This document shows positions 1 through 6,000 of a stretch of DNA of 6,510 nt, piece by piece. The notes beneath the pieces are model-generated. The model made no database searches, had not been told where the DNA came from, and saw only the letters and a list, made by a program, of their open reading frames with translations. Position 1 is the first letter of the stretch; each line of letters begins with the position of its first letter. Location of the stretch: the NCBI GenBank assembly GCA_963550755.1, contig CAUVDV010000128.1, forward strand, positions 1-6,510. Reading direction: 5' to 3'. The DNA comes from W11650 sp963550755. Its GTDB lineage: Bacteria > Bacillota > Clostridia > Lachnospirales > Vallitaleaceae. Made by a program: the position numbers and the translations under genes.

Positions 1-62
1 TTTCAAGAGATGAGATTTTGAAGAAGAGAATTGAATACTTGAAAGAAAATAATTTGTTATAG
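1..62 (+). CDS. C-terminal end of an unidentified protein (partial gene)
   Basis: Only the last 19 codons and the TAG stop (60-62) are inside the window, in the frame starting at position 3. The readable tail is SRDEILKKRIEYLKENNLL, a charged, probably helical C-terminus with no recognisable family motif. It is taken as genuinely coding because a diverged copy of the same tail occurs at 802-873, with 16 of 19 residues identical and many differences at synonymous positions. The next gene begins 43 bases after this stop on the same strand, so the two may be co-transcribed. Function unknown; the body of the gene lies to the left. Confidence 0.55.
   Translation, partial: SRDEILKKRIEYLKENNLL
29..55 (+). 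repeat. Direct repeat, left copy (27 bp)
   Basis: This 27-base segment matches 840-866 with a single mismatch (A37 versus T848). It is the best-conserved part of the duplicated gene ends at 1-62 and 802-873. Over the full 60-base aligned region about 45 bases agree. The two copies bracket the membrane-protein gene. Confidence 0.75.
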
Positions 63-105
63 CTTTAATAGAATACTGTAATATATACAAAAGTGAGGTA
101 TACAT

Positions 106-768
106 ATGAGATTTTGCGATTTATTTATCAGTTATAAAATAGGTTTAAAGGACACCAAGAGTACTATCCCTTTTACTAAGCTACCGCTATACCGAAAAGT
201 TTTTCTTGTCATCTTTCTTACCGGAATTATTATCAGTGGCATTTTGCTTATATTTATACAAAATATATTTTCATTTATCCCAATGGGATTAAGCTTAATT
301 TCACTTATCATTTTCGCTATAATTGACTCTAAAAAAGATAATCTTAGTGTCATGCTTGAAAACCATTATATTCCCTATTCTGAAAAGCGAATGAATATGA
401 CAATTGAAGTTTTAAAAAAGTATAATATTGACATCAAAAATTTAGATTCTCTTGATATGTTAATTACGGAAGCAAAATATGCACAGATACAATGTGATCT
501 ATTCGCACAATTTAAAAAACCTTTCAAAACATTGGGGGCAATCATTATTCCTATCGTCGTATTTGTTGCCAAGAAAATTAGTGAGACAGCTACAGAAACA
601 CAGATGCTTAATATGGCGGTATTAACAATAATCTTAATTTTATTAATTTTTTCACTCATATTTTCTTTCGTACCTATTGTAAAAGATATATTTTATATCG
701 ACTATAATAGGTATGATGAATTTATATATGACTTAAGACAAATAAAACTTTTCTATTCAAAAAACTAA
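106..768 (+). CDS. Hypothetical four-helix integral membrane protein, 220 aa
   Basis: I do not recognise a family. The ATG at 106 is preceded by GAGG at 95-98, a 7-base spacing, which supports this start. The protein has two hydrophobic hairpins: segments at about residues 32-54 and 57-74, then 143-156 and 168-192. Between them is a charged, helical, probably cytoplasmic stretch (about 75-140, rich in Lys and Glu), and the C-terminus (193-220) is polar and Tyr-rich. No signal peptide cleavage site, nucleotide-binding motif or catalytic signature is visible. Base composition is far more AT-rich than guaA and the sugar genes, which suggests acquired or accessory DNA. It sits between the intact end of one gene and a decayed copy of that same end. 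A role as an immunity, defence or transport accessory protein is conceivable but unsupported. Confidence 0.8.
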   Translation: MRFCDLFISYKIGLKDTKSTIPFTKLPLYRKVFLVIFLTGIIISGILLIFIQNIFSFIPMGLSLISLIIFAIIDSKKDNLSVMLENHYIPYSEKRMNMTIEVLKKYNIDIKNLDSLDMLITEAKYAQIQCDLFAQFKKPFKTLGAIIIPIVVFVAKKISETATETQMLNMAVLTIILILLIFSLIFSFVPIVKDIFYIDYNRYDEFIYDLRQIKLFYSKN

Positions 769-780
769 CTACTTGATTAC

Positions 781-873
781 TCTACACTTACACAAAAATG
801 ATTTGAAGCTCTTAGTCGTGATAAGATTCTAAAAAAGATAATTGAATTCTTGAAAGAAAATAATTTACTGTAA
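781..873 (+). pseudogene. Decayed second copy of the 3' end of the gene at 1-62
   Basis: Codons 802-870 read FEALSRDKILKKIIEFLKENNLL and end at TAA (871-873). The last 19 residues match the tail at 1-62 at 16 positions, with the stop codon in the same place. An in-frame TGA at 799-801 (possibly a mutated TGG) blocks further reading upstream. The residues before it (STLTQK, 781-798) are in the same frame but cannot be shown to be homologous because the other copy is cut off by the window edge. No start codon or ribosome binding site fits a separate short gene. I read it as the remnant of a tandem paralogue, or as a gene end duplicated by insertion. Confidence 0.6.
840..866 (+). repeat. Direct repeat, right copy (27 bp)
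   Basis: Partner of the repeat at 29-55, in the same orientation and in the same reading frame relative to the duplicated stop codon. The copies start 811 bases apart and enclose the complete 106-768 gene. Confidence 0.75.
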
Positions 874-878
874 TAAAT

Positions 879-909
879 AATGCTACGGGAAACTCCCTGT
901 AGCATTTTT
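879..909 (+). terminator. Rho-independent terminator of the left + strand genes
   Basis: AATGCTACGGGA (879-890) pairs with TCCC plus GTAGCATT (894-906), with one bulged T at 898 and a three-base loop. The stem is followed directly by T residues up to 909. It lies just after the decayed gene end at 873, so it would terminate transcripts entering from the membrane-protein gene. Confidence 0.8.
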
Positions 910-914
910 AAATA

Positions 915-950
915 CAAAAAAATCACCTAAAGAATTACTCTTCAGGTGAT
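915..950 (-). terminator. Rho-independent terminator of guaA
   Basis: ATCACCT (922-928) pairs with AGGTGAT (944-950). After one A-C mismatch, AAGA (930-933) pairs with TCTT (939-942), leaving a five-base ATTAC loop. On the + strand seven A residues (916-922) precede the stem, so the - strand transcript has a hairpin followed by a U run. That fits termination of guaA, whose stop codon is about 85 bases upstream in that direction. It lies back to back with the + strand terminator at 879-909. Confidence 0.8.
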
Positions 951-962
951 CCATTTCTAAAC

Positions 963-984
963 TTTGCAAGCATTTTGCAAGCAT
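963..984. repeat. Perfect tandem repeat, 2 x 11 bp
   Basis: TTTGCAAGCAT occurs twice with no spacer (963-973 and 974-984), inside the non-coding stretch between the guaA terminator and the guaA stop codon. It would lie in the 3' untranslated part of the guaA transcript. No function is assigned. A two-unit replication slippage or a site for a DNA-binding or recombining protein are both possible. Confidence 0.75.
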
Positions 985-988
985 AACG

Positions 989-1011
989 CTTATAAAATGG
1001 CTATTTATAAG
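989..1011. repeat. Perfect 8-bp inverted repeat
   Basis: CTTATAAA (989-996) and TTTATAAG (1004-1011) are exact reverse complements separated by seven bases. The stem is AT-rich and not followed by a T run on either strand, so it is a poor terminator. It could be a weak hairpin in the guaA 3' untranslated region or a binding site. Confidence 0.6.
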
Positions 1012-1034
1012 GCTTCAGAGCCTGTTTTTTCGCT

Positions 1035-2573
1035 CTATTCCCACTCGATCGTTGCCGGCGGCTTACTGGTAATATCGTACACAATCCGGTTAACCTCCTG
1101 TACCTCGTTAATGATCCGGTTGCTGATTTTAGCCAGCACGTCATGCGGGATCCTTGACCAATCGGCCGTCATAAAATCGGACGTATCAACCGCCCGCAAA
1201 GCTAAAGTATAGTGATACGTTCTCTCATCCCCCATAACGCCGACACTGCGCAGGTTCGTCAGCACGGCGAAATACTGGCCCAATGTCTGCCGCAGCTCCG
1301 TTTTCTCCAGTTCCTCCCGGAAAATAAAATCCGCTTCCCGCAAAATATCCAGCTTTTCCTTCGTAATCTCGCCAATCACCCGAATCGCCAGACCCGGTCC
1401 CGGGAAAGGCTGACGCGATACCAAAAACTCCGGAATCCCCAGTTCCCGGCCAAGACGGCGCACCTCATCCTTAAACAAATCGCGCAGAGGCTCAACAATT
1501 TCCTTAAAATCCACATGTTCCGGCAGCCCGCCTACGTTGTGATGCGACTTAATCACCGCCGCGTCCTTGGTGCCGCTTTCAATCACATCCGGGTAAATCG
1601 TTCCCTGTGCCAGGAAATCAACCGCTCCGATCTTTTTGGCCTCTTCCTCAAACACCCGGATAAATTCCTCGCCGATAATCTTGCGCTTCCGCTCCGGATC
1701 GGTTACGCCCGCCAGCTTACCTAAGAACCGCTCTCCGGCATTGACCCGAATCATATTCATGTCAAACTGCTGTTTAAAGACGCTTTCCACCTCATCGCCC
1801 TCATTTTTGCGCATCAAGCCATGATCAACAAAAATACAGGTCAACTGCCGGCCGACCGCCTTATGCAGGAGTACCCCCGCCGCTGAGGAATCCACGCCGC
1901 CGGATAAAGCCAGCAGCACCTTTTTATCACCGATTTTGGCTCTTAATTTTTCAATCTGCTCAGCCGCAATCTCTTTCATTGTCCAGTCGCCGGCGCAGCC
2001 GCAGACCCGGAACAGGAAGTTTTCCAGCATTTTCTGCCCTTCCTGCGTATGCGCCACTTCCGGATGAAATTGGACGCCATAGAGCTTGCGCTCCGCGTCT
2101 TCCATAGCGCCAACCGGACAAGTATCGGTCTCTGCCGTTATTTCAAAGCCGTCCGGCGCTTGATTCACATAATAGGTATGGCTCATCCAACTGCCGGTAT
2201 TTTCGCTTACCGCCTCAAACAAAACGCTGCCGGGCTTAGTAATCCGCAAATCCGCTTTTCCGTATTCACGCCGATCCGCCTTTTGCACCTGGCCGCCCAA
2301 AACATAGCTCATCAGCTGACAGCCGTAGCAAATCCCCAAAATCGGGATTCCCGCTTCAAAAATTTCCTTTTCCACCTTAGGCGCGTCCGCCGCTGTCACC
2401 ACATTCGGCCCGCCGGTAAAAATAATGCCCTTTGGCTCACGCTTAATCAGCTCCTCCAGCGGCGTATCATAAGGCAGCACCTCGCAGTAAACTCCGGCGT
2501 CCCTTACTCTTCTGGCAATCAGTTGATTGTATTGTCCGCCAAAGTCCAATACAATGATCAGTTCATGTTTCAT
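1035..2573 (-). CDS. guaA: GMP synthase (glutamine-hydrolysing), 512 aa
   Basis: GuaA converts XMP, ATP and glutamine to GMP in the last step of guanine nucleotide synthesis, in the cytoplasm. Residues 1-190 are a class I glutamine amidotransferase domain with nucleophile Cys82 in GICYGC and the partners His170 and Glu172 in GVQFHPEV. The ATP pyrophosphatase domain follows, with the SGGVDSS loop at 224-230. The C-terminal dimerisation and XMP-binding domain carries RQPFPGPGLAIRVIGE (388-403) and ends in the family tail KPPATIEWE. Length is normal for the family and the gene is intact. The ATG at 2573 has a GAGGAG ribosome site a few bases upstream on the - strand. The SHGD motif of the E. coli type is replaced by SHTYY, a form I associate with clostridial GuaA. 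The gene has its own promoter and a long structured leader, separate from the sugar genes upstream. Confidence 0.97.
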   Translation of the reverse strand: MKHELIIVLDFGGQYNQLIARRVRDAGVYCEVLPYDTPLEELIKREPKGIIFTGGPNVVTAADAPKVEKEIFEAGIPILGICYGCQLMSYVLGGQVQKADRREYGKADLRITKPGSVLFEAVSENTGSWMSHTYYVNQAPDGFEITAETDTCPVGAMEDAERKLYGVQFHPEVAHTQEGQKMLENFLFRVCGCAGDWTMKEIAAEQIEKLRAKIGDKKVLLALSGGVDSSAAGVLLHKAVGRQLTCIFVDHGLMRKNEGDEVESVFKQQFDMNMIRVNAGERFLGKLAGVTDPERKRKIIGEEFIRVFEEEAKKIGAVDFLAQGTIYPDVIESGTKDAAVIKSHHNVGGLPEHVDFKEIVEPLRDLFKDEVRRLGRELGIPEFLVSRQPFPGPGLAIRVIGEITKEKLDILREADFIFREELEKTELRQTLGQYFAVLTNLRSVGVMGDERTYHYTLALRAVDTSDFMTADWSRIPHDVLAKISNRIINEVQEVNRIVYDITSKPPATIEWE

Positions 2574-2751
2574 GGCTGCTCCTCTCTTCTCTTTGCCCTA
2601 TTTTTTATCCTGTCAAAACAATTCGAATCTATTCCATATCCCCATTTCCCGCTAAATGTCTCGGAAAACAGGCATCTTCCCTGCCAAGTGCCCGCAAAAG
2701 CCGCCGGGATATTAACAGGAAAGCCATCTACGCTGTAGGTGGCTTCCTATC
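2574..2751 (-). promoter_or_regulatory. Long structured 5' leader of guaA
   Basis: From the predicted start near 2751 to the guaA ATG there are about 175 untranslated bases. The first part is a strong hairpin (2717-2748). Next, a pyrimidine-rich segment (2705-2712 in + coordinates) can pair with three partners: CGGG from 2691-2694, CGGGA from 2647-2651, or GGGATAT from 2636-2642. The last gives a 7-bp helix enclosing an internal hairpin (2684-2688 with 2660-2664, plus CAGG/CCTG). Mutually exclusive pairings hint at a regulatory RNA, but I find no match to the purine riboswitch core or a T-box, and no U-tract terminator before the gene. Function is inference only. Confidence 0.4.
2717..2748. 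repeat. Imperfect palindrome at the start of the guaA leader
   Basis: In + orientation AGGA, AGCCA and CTAC pair with GTAG, TGGCT and TCCT, leaving a three-base loop, one bulged A (2721) and one T-G wobble (2727/2739). In the - strand transcript the same position is a C-A mismatch, so the fold is slightly better as + strand RNA. No clean T run follows on either side. It may be a 5' protective hairpin of the guaA mRNA or a copy of a dispersed palindromic repeat. Confidence 0.6.
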
Positions 2752-2757
2752 CATTTT

Positions 2758-2785
2758 ATTATAACGGAAAAACTTCTCTCGTCAA
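2758..2785 (-). promoter_or_regulatory. Vegetative sigma-factor promoter of guaA
   Basis: On the - strand TTGACG (2785-2780) and a perfect TATAAT (2763-2758) are separated by 16 bases, a near-consensus housekeeping promoter. The -35 box overlaps the TGA stop of the preceding glycosyltransferase gene (2784-2782). Transcription would begin near 2751, leaving the long guaA leader. This explains how guaA can be expressed independently of the polysaccharide operon. Confidence 0.75.
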
Positions 2786-4653
2786 GCGAATCTTTCCGTC
2801 ATCGCTGAATTTATATTTACCACAAAATGATCATAGAATTCTTGGATGTCTGTTCCTAATAATTCTATGTCTACGTTATCTTTCCCTTCTTGAGTTTCCG
2901 CTACTAATTGGAGAAATCGCTCGTTTTCTCGCTCAATATAGTCCATTGACAAATGGATTTTTTGGATTATTTCTGCGTTCGTTAAGTCCGTTTCCAGGTA
3001 ATTATAGCGGACATTCAGTTGAATCATCGCCAAAGTTTTATTATAAAGCGATACATAGGCCATTATAAATTCCTTGATCCATCCCTTGTCATAGAAGATA
3101 TCCCTCAGCAATTTGGCGCAGGATATATGCTGCGCTGTCCGACCGGCGATGGTATAGGCCCGGTAAATTTTTTGAATTTTATTCCGGCCGACCTGAAAGC
3201 CATCAGTCAGCTTCTTTTTCGGCGTATTGGCCGCCATGTATTCCGAACTATATCGCCGCGTAAAGTTTTCAAAATCCTCAAATTCATCTTCTTTCACATA
3301 GTTCCAGTCAATCAAATATGGCGTCGCTCCGGGATATTCACTAATTACCATATCTTTCAGTAAATATGTATGACCAAAGCTTTCCAAAAATAAATCAATC
3401 GCCATATGATAATAATGAATAATAAATTCGCTTTCCCGCCACTCGGCGTCAAGGTATTGCAAAAAGCCACTGGCTTTGATGATATCCACATTAAAAATAT
3501 TGCCAAACAAAGCGTTGGAGCGAAAAGAAAACATCCTTATTGTATCATAGGCCGATTCCACATAATTGCCGTCAACCTTGGCCTCACTGTCTATTCTAAA
3601 CTGCGAATACTCCTGATCAGCATCCCTGATTGCCGCTAAAATCTCAGCCAGTTTATCCAGCTTCAAAATATCGGTATCGCAGTTAAACAGCAAATATTTC
3701 GCCCTTGCCAGTTCAATCAGCCTTTTCACATTGCCGCGATATCCCAGATCGCTGTCGTTGCGATTATAAACCAACCGACTGTCCTTCATATTTTTAATCA
3801 GTCCATAATACTCCGGTAAGGTCACCGACGCGTTATCGGATAAAATGACCTCAATCTCATAATCAAAATGTGTTTGCAGCGTGTGCAAAACATTAGTCAG
3901 CGCAAAGGTTCCTCTTTCCGCCGATGGAATGCCAATCGACAGCAGCGGTCTTTTCGTGCCCTTATGGCTCAGCCGGTAAGCATGAATCCTCTCCCTTATT
4001 TCCGCCAGCGGGTTGACCGGGCTATTATCATATTGAATAACATTTCTGGGAAAATAATCCTGCCCGGCAATAAAATACCGCTCAAACTCCAAAGTATCCC
4101 CAAACAGCCAAATGTTTTCCGTTTCTTCCGGTCGATATGTTCTCATTTGGAAAAGCGCTTCCAGCTCCGGACCAATTATCACATACAGCTGCCGGTTAAT
4201 TTTTTTTATTTCCTGCGCCAGGAGAAAAAAATTCATAATAGAACCGTTTTTAAGCAGGAGTGCGTAATCCGAAAATTTATCTGAATTTTTGTATACTCCG
4301 GTCCATTCCTCCGCTGATATCGCCCTAATCTGAATCAATTTTTTCCCGGAGCGATCCAAGATAAACTCAAATCCAGTCTCCGTCGGCAGGATATAATAAT
4401 TGATCTTCTCGGGATCAACCGGCCATTTCAGTAAGCGGCTGTTAGCTGTGACATTGCTCTTTATCTCCTCTAAGTTCGGCTCGACAAAGGCCGCCATAAT
4501 AAAATCAACCAGCTCCTGCGGCAATACCTCTGCTTGATTATACTTATGCAAAAGAAGAAACGCCTCCCGATACTGCGCGGCTTCAAACAATTTAAGAAAC
4601 AACATCTGCACTCTGTTTTCCAGGCCTTCCTGACCTGCCTTTTCCATTTCCAT
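2782..4653 (-). CDS. Family 2-like (GT-A) glycosyltransferase with large N- and C-terminal extensions, 623 aa
   Basis: The centre, about residues 236-440, looks like a GT-A fold. PLLSIGIPSAERG (236-248) is the opening strand and nucleotide-binding loop, SDNAS (272-276) follows, then YNRNDSDLGYRGN (296-308), and CDTD (325-328) is the likely DXD-type metal and sugar-nucleotide site. Residues 1-235 and about 440-623 are not recognised; the C-terminal part is largely helical and rich in Tyr. No signal peptide or membrane span is seen, so it probably acts at the inner face of the membrane. The ATG at 4653 is preceded by an AAGG element; a second ATG two codons later is a possible alternative. It starts 24 bases after the rfbH stop on the same strand, suggesting one operon. 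From this context I infer that it transfers a 3,6-dideoxyhexose or a neighbouring sugar to a surface glycan. Donor and acceptor are not shown by the sequence. Confidence 0.85.
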   Translation of the reverse strand: MEMEKAGQEGLENRVQMLFLKLFEAAQYREAFLLLHKYNQAEVLPQELVDFIMAAFVEPNLEEIKSNVTANSRLLKWPVDPEKINYYILPTETGFEFILDRSGKKLIQIRAISAEEWTGVYKNSDKFSDYALLLKNGSIMNFFLLAQEIKKINRQLYVIIGPELEALFQMRTYRPEETENIWLFGDTLEFERYFIAGQDYFPRNVIQYDNSPVNPLAEIRERIHAYRLSHKGTKRPLLSIGIPSAERGTFALTNVLHTLQTHFDYEIEVILSDNASVTLPEYYGLIKNMKDSRLVYNRNDSDLGYRGNVKRLIELARAKYLLFNCDTDILKLDKLAEILAAIRDADQEYSQFRIDSEAKVDGNYVESAYDTIRMFSFRSNALFGNIFNVDIIKASGFLQYLDAEWRESEFIIHYYHMAIDLFLESFGHTYLLKDMVISEYPGATPYLIDWNYVKEDEFEDFENFTRRYSSEYMAANTPKKKLTDGFQVGRNKIQKIYRAYTIAGRTAQHISCAKLLRDIFYDKGWIKEFIMAYVSLYNKTLAMIQLNVRYNYLETDLTNAEIIQKIHLSMDYIERENERFLQLVAETQEGKDNVDIELLGTDIQEFYDHFVVNINSAMTERFA

Positions 4654-4677
4654 AATTCTGCCTTTCCCGATAAACTC

Positions 4678-6000
4678 CTATTTATCCAATGAATACAATG
4701 CGAAAAAGTTAGCAAATTGACTCAAAATATATTCCATTTTCCGCTCGTCGATCCCCGGATATACCCCGATAAAAAAAGTATTATTCATGATGTCATCGGT
4801 ATTGGCCAGTTCTCCGACTATTCGGCACGCAATATCCTGATAAGCCGGCTGGCGCGTGATGTTGCCGGCAAACAATTGCCTAGTTAAGATTTTGTTTTGC
4901 TCCAAATATTTAACAATATCCTTTTGCCCAAACCACTCATTGGTCCTAACGGTAATCGGAAAGCCGAACCAAGCCGGATCAGACTTAGGGGTGGCCTCCG
5001 GCAGCAGCAAATATTTTTCCCAGCGCTTTAAACCGGCTTTTAATTTACGAAAGTTCTCTTTTCTTTTTTCGACAAACTGCGGCAGTTTCTTTAGCTGGGC
5101 CAAACCAACCGCCGCCTGCATATCCGTTATCTTTAAGTTATAACCGATGTGGGAATAAACATATTTATGGTCATAGCCCGGCGGCAGCGTTCCGTATTGC
5201 TGCCGAAAGCGCCGGCCGCAGGTATTGTTTTCCCCCGGCTCGCAGTAGCAGTCCCTTCCCCAGTCCCGAAAGGATCGGATCGCTCTTTCCAGTACCGGAT
5301 CACTGGTTAAAACCGCGCCGCCCTCACCCATGGTAATATGATGCGCCGGATAAAAGCTGACCGTGGCGATATCGCCAAATGAGCCGGCCATCCGGTCGTC
5401 GTACAGACTGCCGACCGCGTCGCAGCAATCCTCAATTAAAAACAAGTCATTTTCCCGGGTAAAAGCGACTACCGCCTCTAAATCAAAGGGATTGCCCAGG
5501 GTATGCGCAATCATCACCGCTCTGGTCTTATCCGACAGCGCTTTTTTCATTTCGTCGATTTTTATATTGTATGTTCCCATCTCTACATCGACAAAAACCG
5601 GAATCAAGCCATTTTGAATAATCGGATTAACCGTTGTCGGAAATCCGGCCGCTACCGTGATCACCTCATCCCCTTTTTTTAAGCGTCTTTCACCCAGAAG
5701 CGGCGAGGTTAAAGCCGTCAGCGCCAGCAAATTGGCCGACGACCCGGAAGTCGTCAGCAGGCAATATTTTCTTTGCATATAGCGGGCGAACTCCGTTTCA
5801 AACTCCCGCGCATAGCGGCCGGTAGTCAGCCAAAAATCCAGTGAGGAATCAACCAGATTGATCATTTCTTCCTCATCATAAATTCTGCCGGCAAACGTAA
5901 CCAAATCCTTACCTGCCGTAAAAGTCTCGTTCTTTGGCTGATGATATTCCTGATAATACTGCTTTACCTTATTCAGGATCTCCTGTCTTAGCTTATCCAA
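4678..6000 (-). CDS. rfbH: CDP-4-keto-6-deoxy-D-glucose 3-dehydratase (E1), PMP and [2Fe-2S] enzyme, 440 aa
   Basis: This enzyme of the DegT/DnrJ/EryC1 aminotransferase fold uses pyridoxamine phosphate to eliminate the C3 hydroxyl of CDP-4-keto-6-deoxyglucose. An iron-sulfur reductase partner (E3) then completes 3-deoxygenation. Visible signatures, numbered from the TTG at 6000, are SGSSANLLAL near 85-94, Asp191 (cofactor ring), and His220 in PAHHITMGEGG where aminotransferases have the Schiff-base Lys. Cys193, 251, 253 and 261 are spaced C-X57-C-X1-C-X7-C, the known E1 cluster motif. The reading frame is open to an earlier TTG at 6024, but only the TTG at 6000 has a ribosome site (GGAAGAGG, 6-base spacing). 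This start also brings the residue numbers into line with the Yersinia enzyme as I recall it. It overlaps the rfbG stop by 8 bases (TTGGATAA), suggesting translational coupling. No E3 gene is in the window. Confidence 0.93.
   Translation of the reverse strand: MDKLRQEILNKVKQYYQEYHQPKNETFTAGKDLVTFAGRIYDEEEMINLVDSSLDFWLTTGRYAREFETEFARYMQRKYCLLTTSGSSANLLALTALTSPLLGERRLKKGDEVITVAAGFPTTVNPIIQNGLIPVFVDVEMGTYNIKIDEMKKALSDKTRAVMIAHTLGNPFDLEAVVAFTRENDLFLIEDCCDAVGSLYDDRMAGSFGDIATVSFYPAHHITMGEGGAVLTSDPVLERAIRSFRDWGRDCYCEPGENNTCGRRFRQQYGTLPPGYDHKYVYSHIGYNLKITDMQAAVGLAQLKKLPQFVEKRKENFRKLKAGLKRWEKYLLLPEATPKSDPAWFGFPITVRTNEWFGQKDIVKYLEQNKILTRQLFAGNITRQPAYQDIACRIVGELANTDDIMNNTFFIGVYPGIDERKMEYILSQFANFFALYSLDK

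Noticed and set aside
963..984. CRISPR or integron-like repeat
   Set aside because: Only two 11-bp units with no spacers, and no cas or integrase gene in the window.
1011..1028. GGCT/AGCC mini hairpin followed by six T on the + strand as a terminator
   Set aside because: The stem is only 4 bp, and no + strand gene remains to be terminated after 909.
1212..1724. Open frame of 170 codons on the + strand inside guaA
   Set aside because: It is the antisense shadow of a conserved, intact guaA; the product is Arg/Gln-rich without family features.
2611..2616. TTGACA on the - strand close to guaA as a second promoter
   Set aside because: No -10-like hexamer lies at the right spacing, whereas 2758-2785 has both boxes.
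2049..2738. Open frame of 229 codons on the + strand across the guaA N-terminus and leader
   Set aside because: Antisense to guaA codons and its leader, with low-complexity composition typical of shadow frames. The guaA promoter and ribosome site explain the region.
2574..2751. Purine riboswitch or T-box upstream of guaA
   Set aside because: The conserved core sequences of these elements are not found in the leader, and there is no terminator hairpin with a U run before the gene.
2728..2754. Eight-codon leader ORF (MDRKPPTA) at the start of the guaA leader
   Set aside because: It sits at the very 5' end of the predicted transcript without a ribosome site and lacks a run of regulatory codons.
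3868..4284. Open + strand frame within the glycosyltransferase gene
   Set aside because: Antisense to the GT-A domain, with no credible ribosome site or domain.
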